Source: Maribellus luteus (GTDB lineage Bacteria > Bacteroidota > Bacteroidia > Bacteroidales > Prolixibacteraceae). From it: DNA of 64,000 bases. The translations under genes were made by a program, and so were the position numbers. The DNA lies in the NCBI RefSeq assembly GCF_003576475.1, contig NZ_QWGR01000001.1, positions 62,001 to 126,000 of the forward strand. Direction: 5' to 3'. Each line of letters begins with the position of its first letter. Positions within the stretch are counted from its first letter, which is position 1. Positions 54,089 through 63,195 of this stretch are shown here, in pieces. Below the pieces are notes generated by a model. It was not told the DNA's origin. It was given only the letters and a program-made list of their open reading frames with translations, and did not search any database.

Positions 54089-54249
54089 TTTAATCATTTT
54101 AATAAGGTATCCATGCAGCAAGCCAATTACTTCCGCATGCCTCAATTATTTTTTTATTTAAAAATTCAAATTAGTTGTTTTCGACCCAGTCAGCTTTTGC
54201 AAGCTTTATTTGGACCGAAAGACGAGAATTCCAATATTGCATGTCTAAA

Positions 54250-55692
54250 CTATTCCTGATCCCAGAATGTGCCTTCCTTTTTAATTTGGAGTTCCATATT
54301 CTCTAAGTCAGTAAGCAGTTCAGATGTTTTTTCAGGTTCCTGATCGGCCAGATTGATCCGCTCTCCCAGATCTTTTTCAACCTGAAAAAGCAGCGGGGTT
54401 TCGCGTGACGCTTCGTACCCGTAGTTGTTTTTTGTTTGAGAACCGATTCTCACATGTAGTTTCCACTCGTTTGCCCGAATGGCTGATGGCTGGTTATCAA
54501 AATAGGAATACAGCAAGCTAAAATCTTCAACCTTGGGGTAATTTTCCGCAGGCATCAGTAACGAACGAATATCACGGCCATCAATCGTCCGGTCGGTTGG
54601 CATTTCAACTCCGGCAATGGCAAATATGGTAGGTAAAATGTCCAGAGTGCTGACAGGCGTTTGCTCGTTTCGGCTCCCTTTAATTTTTGCCGGCCAATTA
54701 ATGATTCCTGCCACGCGGTGACCGCCTTCCCAGGTTGAACCTTTGCCATCGCGAAAGGGTGTGGCATAGCCAACCTTTAAACGTGTATCTCCGTATTTCG
54801 AATCCGTTCTGTTGTTAAAAACAATCCAGGGGCCATTATCCGAAGAAAAAATAATGATGGTATTCTCCCTCACTCCAACCTCCTCCAAGGTTTGGCAAAT
54901 GTCGCCAATCGCTGCATCCAGTTCTTCCATAACGTCGCCAAGTTCTCCGTTACGCGATTTGCCTTTAAATTCATCACTGACAAAAAGCCCCAAGTGCGGC
55001 ATGTTGTATGGGATGTAGGCAAAAAATGGATTGTCTTTATTTCGTTGAATAAAATCGATAGCAGCTTGAGTACAAACGCTCGTTAATGATTCTGATGCTT
55101 TCGTGTTAGCCGGTAAATCTTTTGCGATCAAACTGTATCCGGGTACGGGATTATTCCCGTCAGGATCACTTTTTAATAGCATGGAATTCTCGAAGTCATG
55201 CGACACATTGGTCCCGATCCATTCGTCAAAGCCATGCGCTAATGGCAATGATTGAGGAGTAAATTCATTCTTCTCGTTGGGAGATCCGAGGTGCCATTTC
55301 CCAAATATTCCGGTTTTATAGCCTACTGATTTAAGACCTTCGGCAAGTGTTATTTCCTGCCTGTGGATATACTTCTCCGACGCAGGGTTCAGAACCCATG
55401 TGCCCAATCCTGACCGTGCCGGATAACGCCCTGTTAGCAGGGAATAGCGCGATGCAGTACAGGCCGGAGAAGTAACGTAAAACTGGGTAAAGTTGATACC
55501 GCCCTCTTTCAACCGGGTAATGTTGGGAGTTTTAATGGTTGGATTACCATTGTGTTCGTAATCTCCGTAGCCGTTGTCATCCGTTAATATCACTACGATA
55601 TTAGGAGGTAAATACGTGTCACTCTTTTGATGTTGACAACTTGAGAGCAATATAAAAGTCAATATGTACAGGAGACTGTTAAATATTTTCAT
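54250..55692 (-). CDS. Type I sulfatase lipoprotein
   Basis: The 480-residue product has a lipoprotein signal (LLSSC, Cys19), the metal-binding VILTDDNGYGD (Asp38, Asp39) and the formylglycine motif CTASRYSLLTGR with Cys78 and Arg82, which needs activation by an anaerobic or aerobic sulfatase maturase. Blocks GIFGKWHLG and IIIFSSDNGPW are typical of family S1. It would remove sulfate esters from a glycan taken up by the SusC/D pair, or from surface-bound glycan. It follows susD after a long hairpin. Confidence 0.93.
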   Translation of the reverse strand: MKIFNSLLYILTFILLSSCQHQKSDTYLPPNIVVILTDDNGYGDYEHNGNPTIKTPNITRLKEGGINFTQFYVTSPACTASRYSLLTGRYPARSGLGTWVLNPASEKYIHRQEITLAEGLKSVGYKTGIFGKWHLGSPNEKNEFTPQSLPLAHGFDEWIGTNVSHDFENSMLLKSDPDGNNPVPGYSLIAKDLPANTKASESLTSVCTQAAIDFIQRNKDNPFFAYIPYNMPHLGLFVSDEFKGKSRNGELGDVMEELDAAIGDICQTLEEVGVRENTIIIFSSDNGPWIVFNNRTDSKYGDTRLKVGYATPFRDGKGSTWEGGHRVAGIINWPAKIKGSRNEQTPVSTLDILPTIFAIAGVEMPTDRTIDGRDIRSLLMPAENYPKVEDFSLLYSYFDNQPSAIRANEWKLHVRIGSQTKNNYGYEASRETPLLFQVEKDLGERINLADQEPEKTSELLTDLENMELQIKKEGTFWDQE

Positions 55693-55747
55693 TTGTTTGA
55701 ATATTTTTCATGCGACTCCGTGTTGTTAGAGCCTTAAGGGGTGTGAT

Positions 55748-55793
55748 ATTTAACGTATTAGGCAGGTTTAACAACCTGCCTAATACGTTAAAT
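55748..55793. repeat. Perfect 21-bp hairpin between susD and the sulfatase gene
   Basis: Arms at 55748-55768 and 55773-55793 are perfect inverted repeats of 21 bp around the four-base loop TAAC; the core of the left arm is AACGTATTAGGCAGGTT. No T-tract follows on the coding (minus) strand, so it is not a standard terminator. Confidence 0.9.
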
Positions 55794-55809
55794 TAGTTAC
55801 TCACTACTT

Positions 55810-57246
55810 TTAGTAGCCTGGATTTTGTTCGATGTTCGGATTTGCGTTTATCTCTGCCAGCGGAATAGGAAACAGTACGTGGTGGGCTTTGGCTACTGTT
55901 ATTCCTCTTGCTTGCGCGCGGGATATAAATACGCCCTGACGAATTTGATCCTGTCGACCTTTTGCCTCGGCATAAAATTCCCATTCTCTCTCTTTTAAAA
56001 GGGCACTGCGCATAGCTTCTTTGGAAGGGAAATCTGCCAATGTTTTTACAGATGCACCAGCCCTAACACGTACCTCATTGATTAAATCAACTGACACCTG
56101 AGTTGGACCATTTAATTCATTCAACGCTTCTGCACGACTTAATAAAATGTCTGAATATCTTACTTCTGGCATATCATTGCCATTTGCAGGGCCAACAGCA
56201 TCCGGGTCAAATTCATATTTTAATGTCAGTGATTTATCATTCCCATACAATTGAATGTGATTTCCTGAAGTATTGATATAATCTCTGACAAATAATTCTG
56301 CACGCTCATCTCCTTCTTCAAAAGAATCCAAAAAATCATCATAGAAGTATGTTTTTGCAGCATACACTGATTGGTTAGAAGCGAGAGGGTAATCTGTCGG
56401 AAAAGTAATTGCTTGCAGATAAGTGCCTCCTCCTGAATTTCCGGAAGTGCCAGATGCAGTGCGTGCTAAAGCCCAAAGTAATTCTTTATTCCCTTCATTG
56501 GCTATGGCGAAAACATCCTTATAATTTGGCAATAAGTCATATTTATCCATATCTATAATTGCCTGAGACAATTCAACCACTTTTTGCCACTGCTTGGTGT
56601 TTAAATAAAATTTACACAAAATCCCCATTGCTGCACCTTTACTGGCTCTACCATATTCAACAGGCTCGTCGGGGAGTGACTGAATAGCCTGTAGCATATC
56701 TTTCTCGATTTGCATTTTCATTTCATCATCCGTTGCCTTTGCAAGCTCCGGATTGTCGAGAGTGGATGTTCGTAGAGGTACCGGGCCAAACAGATCGTAA
56801 AGTACAACATAACACCACCCTCTTATAAATGTAGCTTCGGCTCTCACCAATTTTTTAAATGGATCCGTTTCCTCTTCCACATTTTCCAAAAGAGTATTTG
56901 CATCTCTAATTCCCTGATAACAGGCGTTCCAGCTTGTACCCAGGTCATAATGGTTACTTGCCCAGGTAAAGGACCGTAACGGATTAAGACGTGCGGCTAT
57001 CGCCCCTCCCTCGTTCCAGTTTTCGCCTGAACACATTGCAGATGCATAAAATCTTGTAAGTCCTCCGGAATAGTAACGTAATTGTGCACTGGAATAAGCA
57101 TTGTACAAGGTTGCCATTATAATTTCCTCGCTATTTGATTGAGGATCTAATTCTGAATAAACATTAGCATCCAACAGATCAGCACAACTGGTGGTGTGCA
57201 TAATTACTACGACCACGAGTATTATCTTGAATATGTATTTTTTCAT
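55810..57246 (-). CDS. SusD/RagB-family lipoprotein of PUL 2
   Basis: The 478-residue lipoprotein (HTTSC, Cys21) has the SusD features ANVYSELDPQSNSEEIIMATLYNAY, RAEATFIRGWCYVVLYDLFGPVPL and the C-terminal ANPNIEQNPGY. It partners the SusC protein encoded 30 bases upstream. Its length is at the short end of the family. No glycan specificity can be read. Confidence 0.93.
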   Translation of the reverse strand: MKKYIFKIILVVVVIMHTTSCADLLDANVYSELDPQSNSEEIIMATLYNAYSSAQLRYYSGGLTRFYASAMCSGENWNEGGAIAARLNPLRSFTWASNHYDLGTSWNACYQGIRDANTLLENVEEETDPFKKLVRAEATFIRGWCYVVLYDLFGPVPLRTSTLDNPELAKATDDEMKMQIEKDMLQAIQSLPDEPVEYGRASKGAAMGILCKFYLNTKQWQKVVELSQAIIDMDKYDLLPNYKDVFAIANEGNKELLWALARTASGTSGNSGGGTYLQAITFPTDYPLASNQSVYAAKTYFYDDFLDSFEEGDERAELFVRDYINTSGNHIQLYGNDKSLTLKYEFDPDAVGPANGNDMPEVRYSDILLSRAEALNELNGPTQVSVDLINEVRVRAGASVKTLADFPSKEAMRSALLKEREWEFYAEAKGRQDQIRQGVFISRAQARGITVAKAHHVLFPIPLAEINANPNIEQNPGY

Positions 57247-57276
57247 TTCTTATGTTTATTTTCGCGTGTTAAATTC

Positions 57277-60200
57277 TTAAAAACTAAATCTGGCTCCGAA
57301 AGACCATGTTTGAGCCGGTGGATACCCGCTGATATCGATTCGGGCACTTCCTCCTCCATTCGCATTTGCCTCTGGATCAGAGCCAATGTAATTCGAAATT
57401 GTAAGTAAGTTTTGTCCTGTTATAAAAACTTTGGCAGAACTCATAAACTTGATTCGGGAAACCGGAATGTCATAGCTGAGTTGCACATTTTTAAGACGGA
57501 TAAAGGAAGCATCTTGCACCGTAAGCGAGTTTGTTGTTCTATTGCCGCCGTAATCGTCTGAAAATACTCCTGAAGGCCATTTTGCATTTGTATTTTCCGG
57601 GGTCCATCGATCCAATGCAGTGGTTGTAATCCTATTTCTTCTAAAGTTTTTAGGGTATAAACTTTCAACCAGGTTCTGATTAATCAAATCGGCACCATAT
57701 TGTCCCTGAATAAATATATCGAGTTGAAAACGATCATAGGAGATAGAATTCTGCAATCCAAAAATAAAATCGGCATAAGGTTTTCCAATAATTTGTAAAT
57801 CTTTCGTATCGATTTTTTTATCATCGTTGACATCTTCAAATTTGGGGTGCCCTGGAAGTGCATCTGGTTGAGCTGATCCCGCTATATCATCTCCTTCCTG
57901 AAAAAGTCCAAGAACATGATAACCATAATAAGCATTTAGAGGCTCCCCTTCCCTGATAATTGAATACCTGCCAACTACATCATTTAATCCACCAAGGCTT
58001 TCTACCCGATTCTTAATGCTGGTGAAATTTAACGAAGAACTCCATTCCAATCGATTTGTTTTTATGTTGATCGTATTTAGAAGAAATTCGATTCCATTGT
58101 TTTTCATTTTCCCGATGTTTGCTCTACGGGATCCAAAGCCGGTGGATTGTGGCATGGGCAGGTTATACAACATGTCTTTCGTGTACTTAATAAAGTAGTC
58201 GCCAGTAAAACTAATTCTACCGTCAAAGAAAGCCACATCCAATCCTATATCTGTTTGTTCGGTTGTTTCCCATTTCAAATCAGGATTGGCGACACGTGAA
58301 GGTTCTATGCCTCGAACAATTGAGTTGTTAACCACTGCGTAACTATCACCTGGACTTAAGGTTGTTAAAAACTCGTAATTACCAATTGATTCGTTCCCAA
58401 TCTGTCCCCAACTTGCTCTTAATTTTAAATTATAAAATAAATCAGGAATAAAATCTTCTTCTGACAGCTTCCATGCTCCGGCAAAAGATGGGAAATAACC
58501 GTATTGGTTATTCTTCCCAAACCGAGAAGAGCCATCTGCGCGGAACGATGCTGTAAGCAGGTATTTATTAGCGATTGAATAATTCACCCTGGCGAGATAA
58601 GACAGCAATTTATTTTCACTTCGACCGCTGTATAGCATGTCATTATCGGTATTACCCAACGAAAAATTATTGGTGAGTAAATCATCTGCAGGAAATCCGC
58701 TGATATCGCCAACAAAATGTCTTGAAGAAAAACTTTGATAAGTAGTACCACCAAGTACAGTAAGGTTATTATTCTGTCCTATTGGCTTAGTGTATGTCAT
58801 CGTATATTCGAGAAGAACATTTGAGCGCTCAAGTGTTGCAATATTGGCAAGGCCGCCCGTTCCTGAACCATGGAAAGTCAGCCTGGAATTATAAATATCT
58901 CTTCTGGAAGTTGCACGATCGGTCCCAAAATTTAATTTGGCTTGTAAATTATCAGAAACATTATACTCAATATAAGCTGTCCCAAATGTTCTGTTGGTGA
59001 CATTTTTACTGGAAATGCCCTTGACTAACCTGATCGGATTTTGTACTGTCAGGTTAGAAGAGATCGTTAGTTCTCCGTTTTCATCGTAAACAGGTTCTGT
59101 TGGGTCATACAGCAGGGCTGCATAAAGCGGCCCTCCCGCCTCATTATCACCGGAATTATCAATGCTGTTATTGTCATTAATCAAACTGGTATTTAAATTA
59201 ATCCCAATTTGGGTTTTCTCCCCGATCTTCTGCTCTAAATTGATTCGACCAATGTACTTCTCAATGCCTGTATTTTTGATTACTCCTTCCTGATTAAAAT
59301 AATTAAAGGAAGCAAAGAAAGTTGTATTATCATCACCCGCTGTTGCTGAAAGATTATGTTCCTGAATAAGTGCGGTTCTGAATATTTGGTCTTGCCAGTC
59401 TGTTCCAGCAATGCTTGCCATGTCTGAAGGCGAAAAAATTGTTCCTTTGCCTTCGGCCACTGAGAGTTCGTTAATAACTTTCATATATTCCTGAGAGGTC
59501 AGCAAATCATACCTGTCTTTAACCGACTGTACTCCAAGGTTGATGTTATAATTGATGGTCGTTTGCCCTTGTTTTCCTTTCTTTGTAGTGATGAGTATTA
59601 CACCATTTGCGCCTCTTGCCCCATAGATTGCAGTAGCGCTCGCATCTTTAAGAATCTCTATTGACTCTATGTCGTTTGTATTGAGCGAGTTTAATGGATT
59701 TCTTGCTTGATTCCTACCAACACTCGCTGCTCCTCCTCCGGAAAACATACTGCTATTGTCAACCGGCAGGCCATCGATAACGTAAAGCGGATCATTGCCT
59801 GCATTTACAGAAGTGACACCACGAACACGGACTGAAATTCCGCCACCTGGTTCCGCACTGTATTGAGAAATTTGTACTCCTGCTACTTTACCCGCCACCA
59901 ATTGTTCTATTGAACCGTTAACACCGGCGTTAAATTCATCCTCTTTTATGGCCGAAACAGCTCCCGTTAAATCACTTTTCTTAATTACACCGTAACCAAC
60001 AGCCACTACCTCGTCAATGTCAATCGCATTAGCCACCATAACTACATTTATTGATACCTGGGCGCCAACTACCACCTCCTGCATGGTCATTCCCACAAAC
60101 GAAAACTGGAGGACAGTTCCTTCAGTAACATCTGTTAGTGTATACTCTCCATTAAAACTTGTAACGGTACCATTGGTTGTGCCTTTAAACAGTACTGTAA

Positions 60201-60645
60201 CCCCGGGTAGCGGTTCACCTTTTTCGTCGGTTACTCTACCTGACACTGATTTTTGCTGTTGAATACTTTTGACTTTTGCATTCATGTTTTCCGGCGAAAG
60301 AATGATTTGTTTCCCCATTACCTCGTAATGGATACCCGCTTCTTCTTTGATATCGTCCAGAATTTCGATGATGTTTTTGTTCTTAAATTCTCCCGACACT
60401 CTTTTATCGATATCAATGTTGCCGGTATAAAAAAAGCGGAATTCACTTTGGTCTTCTATCCTTATCAGAAATTCTTCCAAGCTGATCTTTTCGACCTTTA
60501 GCGATAGTTTGGTAGTTTGTGAGTAGGTTTCGGATGCGAATACTCCTACAAAGGATACGAGCATCAAAAAAACAGTAAGCTTCATAATTTTAAGCATTTT
60601 CAATACACACAGACTGAGTCCATGGATACTTCGATTTTTTTCCAT
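57277..60645 (-). CDS. SusC/RagA TonB-dependent transporter of PUL 2 with STN domain
   Basis: The ATG at 60645 (MEKNRSIHGLSLCVLKMLK) is preferred to one 14 codons earlier. A signal peptide, an STN domain (EDQSEFRFFYTGNIDIDKRV), a carboxypeptidase-like domain (SVSGRVTDEKGEPLPGVTVL), a plug (SIEILKDASATAIYGARGANGV) and a barrel ending SFGARFSF follow. The STN domain pairs with the FecR protein upstream. Confidence 0.95.
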   Translation of the reverse strand: MEKNRSIHGLSLCVLKMLKIMKLTVFLMLVSFVGVFASETYSQTTKLSLKVEKISLEEFLIRIEDQSEFRFFYTGNIDIDKRVSGEFKNKNIIEILDDIKEEAGIHYEVMGKQIILSPENMNAKVKSIQQQKSVSGRVTDEKGEPLPGVTVLFKGTTNGTVTSFNGEYTLTDVTEGTVLQFSFVGMTMQEVVVGAQVSINVVMVANAIDIDEVVAVGYGVIKKSDLTGAVSAIKEDEFNAGVNGSIEQLVAGKVAGVQISQYSAEPGGGISVRVRGVTSVNAGNDPLYVIDGLPVDNSSMFSGGGAASVGRNQARNPLNSLNTNDIESIEILKDASATAIYGARGANGVILITTKKGKQGQTTINYNINLGVQSVKDRYDLLTSQEYMKVINELSVAEGKGTIFSPSDMASIAGTDWQDQIFRTALIQEHNLSATAGDDNTTFFASFNYFNQEGVIKNTGIEKYIGRINLEQKIGEKTQIGINLNTSLINDNNSIDNSGDNEAGGPLYAALLYDPTEPVYDENGELTISSNLTVQNPIRLVKGISSKNVTNRTFGTAYIEYNVSDNLQAKLNFGTDRATSRRDIYNSRLTFHGSGTGGLANIATLERSNVLLEYTMTYTKPIGQNNNLTVLGGTTYQSFSSRHFVGDISGFPADDLLTNNFSLGNTDNDMLYSGRSENKLLSYLARVNYSIANKYLLTASFRADGSSRFGKNNQYGYFPSFAGAWKLSEEDFIPDLFYNLKLRASWGQIGNESIGNYEFLTTLSPGDSYAVVNNSIVRGIEPSRVANPDLKWETTEQTDIGLDVAFFDGRISFTGDYFIKYTKDMLYNLPMPQSTGFGSRRANIGKMKNNGIEFLLNTINIKTNRLEWSSSLNFTSIKNRVESLGGLNDVVGRYSIIREGEPLNAYYGYHVLGLFQEGDDIAGSAQPDALPGHPKFEDVNDDKKIDTKDLQIIGKPYADFIFGLQNSISYDRFQLDIFIQGQYGADLINQNLVESLYPKNFRRNRITTTALDRWTPENTNAKWPSGVFSDDYGGNRTTNSLTVQDASFIRLKNVQLSYDIPVSRIKFMSSAKVFITGQNLLTISNYIGSDPEANANGGGSARIDISGYPPAQTWSFGARFSF

Positions 60646-60796
60646 AATTTTGAATTGGTTTGAATAAGTAACTATATTATTTATCAACTACATCAAAGGA
60701 GCAGGAAGTGCGAGTTCTTGCTTCTTTTCTTTTTGCCTGGTAGCTGAGCAGGAAAATTTGTTTTAGGTCATAAGCATAAGAATTTAGTTTGATCCG

Positions 60797-61780
60797 TTAT
60801 TTTTTCTTTTTTATCGTAAACACCCTTGTTTTTTCATTAAAACTATAAGTAACCGGACTTGCCTTACTGATCATTTCCATCACCTCGCTAATGCTTTCCA
60901 TTTCAATGGTTCCGGTGTACCAGAGTTCATCCAGTTCGTGGTCGGGGCATTCAATGCTCACGTTGTACCAGCGCTCCAGTTTCTTTATAAAAAGAGGAAA
61001 TGGTTCCCGGTTAAATAGCAGCTTCCCTTCTTTCCACGAAGTGAAGTACTTGGTCTCCACTTGGGTAACAGCAAAGCCTTTGTCTGTTTTTATTACTTGT
61101 TCCCCGGGGCGTAGGGTAATTCCTTCTGTTTCCCCGGTTGCCTTAAAGGCAACAATTCCTTCTTCGAGCGTGGTTTCGAAAGCATTGTCGTCGGTATAAG
61201 CCTTCACATTAAAGGAAGTGCCCTTTACTTCCACATCGCCATAATTTGTTATGACCACAAATGGCTTGTTGTTTTTTTCTACGTCAAAATAAGCTTCGCC
61301 TACAAGCGTTACCGGCCGGGTATGTTTAAATTTCAGGGGATACGAAAGTGTTGTTTCTGAATTCAGCCAAACGAGCGAACCATCGGGTAAGGTTATGTTT
61401 GTTTTGGCGCCCGGAGGAGTCACGATTGTTTGTATCTGGTCGGCCAGTTGACCTTGCCCTGCTTTTTGGAAGAAGAAGATCGTACTAACTAATAATGCAA
61501 GCACCAAAACAGCGGCGACACGTAAGCCCCAGGCGTAAATTTTTATTTTCCGTCGCATCGTTTTTTGATTTTCGAGCGATATAGCTTCTTTTATTCGTTC
61601 ATAAAGAGCCGGATTGGTTTTGGGGTTTACATCTTCTGCATTTATTTCCTTGTTCCAAAATGGTTTCATCAGGCTGAAAATCATGAATTCATTTTTCTTA
61701 TCGGTGATGAAAGCAGAGACTTTCGGAAATTCATCGGGATGTAAAACCGAGTTATAATATTTTTTGAATAAATTCTTCAT
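60797..61780 (-). CDS. FecR-family anti-sigma factor of PUL 2
   Basis: The 327-residue protein has a cytoplasmic N-terminus, one membrane segment (about 88-106, GLRVAAVLVLALLVSTIFFF), a FecR domain (LPDGSLVWLNSETTLSYP, VKGTSFNVKAY) and a C-terminal domain (LLFNREPFPLFIKKLERWYNV). It controls the ECF factor encoded 64 bases upstream and senses the SusC STN domain. Confidence 0.92.
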   Translation of the reverse strand: MKNLFKKYYNSVLHPDEFPKVSAFITDKKNEFMIFSLMKPFWNKEINAEDVNPKTNPALYERIKEAISLENQKTMRRKIKIYAWGLRVAAVLVLALLVSTIFFFQKAGQGQLADQIQTIVTPPGAKTNITLPDGSLVWLNSETTLSYPLKFKHTRPVTLVGEAYFDVEKNNKPFVVITNYGDVEVKGTSFNVKAYTDDNAFETTLEEGIVAFKATGETEGITLRPGEQVIKTDKGFAVTQVETKYFTSWKEGKLLFNREPFPLFIKKLERWYNVSIECPDHELDELWYTGTIEMESISEVMEMISKASPVTYSFNEKTRVFTIKKKK

Positions 61781-61844
61781 GTTGTGTTTTCTGTTAGTTA
61801 ATACACAGCTAAAAGGTTTATCCCTGGCGAAAAATCAAAAAAAA

Positions 61845-62426
61845 TTAGAAAAAAAGATAGAAAAAGAGTACCGACATAAGGCCGATTTTCTCGAGGTTCT
61901 TTTTTAAGTGTTTGATAGATTGGTTGATATGGTATTCTACCGTTTTTGTTGAGATGCCTAGTTTTTCTGCAATTTCTTTGTGAGAAAGACCTTCCTCGCG
62001 ACTTAGGATAAATATTTCTTTTTGGCGTTCGGGGAGCTCATCTACTAAATTGTTCACTTTTTCTTTCAATTCGTGGTATTCAACTTGCTCCATCTGGGAA
62101 TATTCTTCAGCCAGGGAAAGTTTAAGGATTTCTCCTTTAATATTTTCGTTGTTCAGGCGGCTTCTGAGTGCGTTTAATAAAAGGTTCCGGGTTATGGTAA
62201 AAATAAAGGAATTGAAGGTCGCAGCGGAATTTATTTTTTTTCTGTTCATCCAGATTTTTACAAATACTTCCTGCAGGATGTCATCAATGTCTTCTTCGAT
62301 TTTTAAAAAGGAGCGGGAAAAATTGTATAAACGAGGATAGTAGTGATTAAATAAATCTTCGAGTGGCGCCTCATTGTCATTTGCCAGTTCTGATATTATT
62401 TTATCCAGGTTTATTTTGTTAGTCAT
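61845..62426 (-). CDS. ECF RNA polymerase sigma factor of PUL 2
   Basis: The 193-residue protein has sigma region 2 (EDIDDILQEVFVKIWMNRKK) and region 4 (GLSHKEIAEKLGISTKTVEYHI) and the hydrophobic C-terminal tail MSVLFFYLFF of this group. It is the first gene of PUL 2 in the direction of transcription, so the PUL carries its own complete sigma/anti-sigma/receptor switch. Confidence 0.93.
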   Translation of the reverse strand: MTNKINLDKIISELANDNEAPLEDLFNHYYPRLYNFSRSFLKIEEDIDDILQEVFVKIWMNRKKINSAATFNSFIFTITRNLLLNALRSRLNNENIKGEILKLSLAEEYSQMEQVEYHELKEKVNNLVDELPERQKEIFILSREEGLSHKEIAEKLGISTKTVEYHINQSIKHLKKNLEKIGLMSVLFFYLFF

Positions 62427-62445
62427 CGAAATCCGTTAGTTGGCA

Positions 62446-62453
62446 CAAACATA
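62446..62453 (-). promoter_or_regulatory. -7 box of the PUL 2 sigma gene
   Basis: TATGTTTG on the minus strand matches TAnnTTTG, 20 bases before the start codon at 62426. Confidence 0.5.
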
Positions 62454-62566
62454 TAATTTTTTTGGGAAAGACGTTTAAGTGTTGACATCGGGGAGGGGAA
62501 GAAAGGAATTGTGAGAGGAAGTTCTTTTGTGCGTCAACAGCATTGGGAATGTACAGGAAGCTTTTT

Positions 62567-62779
62567 TTGCATGAAAAATTACATTTTGTTTTAGGAGTGC
62601 TTGAGCTTGTAAAAGCACCCGATGTGGCGGCGTTGAGGCGACTCATAGTGGGTTTCTGATTGGACGCAGATATTTATCTTTTTGAGAATGAGGATTTCGG
62701 GGAAACAATCGAAAATGCCGGAGAGAAATGCCTTGTTTTTGTTGGTGGCATCATTTTTAGAGAGGCAGAAATTTTATGA
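62567..62779 (+). pseudogene. Decayed 3' fragment of folC
   Basis: Codons 62621-62779 align without gaps to the last 53 codons of folC (51475-51633), ending NAGEKCLVFVGG...AEIL and the same TGA; about two thirds of the bases agree by hand count. The reading frame contains an internal TGA where folC has GGA. Upstream, 62567-62596 (LHEKLHFVLG) matches folC 51352-51381 (PHKNLHFVFG), followed by deletions of about 50 and 15 bases. It is thus an eroded, internally deleted copy, and it lies directly before the second tRNA-Val, as folC lies before the first. Confidence 0.85.
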
Positions 62780-62797
62780 ATATTTTTTTGCGATTTC

Positions 62798-62828
62798 TTT
62801 GCAGAACTAAAAATAGCTTCTATATTTG
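62798..62828 (+). promoter_or_regulatory. Promoter of the second tRNA-Val unit
   Basis: TTTG at 62798-62801 and a perfect -7 box TATATTTG at 62821-62828 are separated by 19 bases, as in the first copy. Confidence 0.7.
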
Positions 62829-62880
62829 CAGCGCCTTTCTGAAAAAGGGGGCGCGTTCAGAAACAAGAAAACAATTTTTA

Positions 62881-62955
62881 GGGCGATTAGCTCAGTTGGT
62901 TCAGAGCATCTGGTTTACACCCAGAGGGTCGGCGGTTCGAATCCGTCATCGCCCA
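62881..62955 (+). tRNA. tRNA-Val (anticodon TAC), copy 2
   Basis: All 75 bases are identical to copy 1, and the flanking leader is nearly identical, apart from an 11-base difference before the promoter. It is a complete gene, not a partial attachment-site copy. Confidence 0.97.
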
Positions 62956-62958
62956 CTT

Positions 62959-62995
62959 AAAAGGTCGAAAGTCATTGTGACGGTCGGCCTTTTTT
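62959..62995 (+). terminator. Terminator of the second tRNA-Val unit
   Basis: AAGGTCG pairs with CGGCCTT in the outer stem and GTCA with TGAC in the inner one, separated by mismatches; a T-run follows. It corresponds to the terminator of copy 1 but is more degenerate. Confidence 0.7.
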
Positions 62996-63094
62996 GTTTT
63001 AACCCGAATGCATCTCTAGGGATCAATTTAAAGAGCAGCTTAGAAATCAGGGAGAATGATTTTTTGCATAAATCAGATGATTCCGCTTAAAGAA

Positions 63095-63134
63095 AAGAAA
63101 CTCATCCCGGTTTTCATATCGTGATGAGTTTCTT
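63095..63134. terminator. Bidirectional terminator after the metallophosphoesterase gene
   Basis: AAGAAACTCAT pairs with ATGAGTTTCTT (11 bp) around an 18-base loop, with T-rich sequence on the outer side of both arms. It lies about 60 bases after the gene end at 63196. Confidence 0.75.
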
Positions 63135-63195
63135 TTTTAGCCTGTCAGTTTTTGCTTCTTGAATGCATTTCCCTGAAGGAGCAGCGGTGCCGTTT

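Noticed and set aside
51725-62955. The two tRNA-Val copies as attL/attR of an integrase-driven island
   Set aside because: Both copies are complete genes with their own promoters and the repeat extends into folC; no integrase gene lies between them. A classic att duplication would cover only the tRNA 3' end.
62776-63090. A 104-codon plus-strand frame across the second tRNA-Val
   Set aside because: It runs through the tRNA gene and its promoter and has no resemblance to a protein family.
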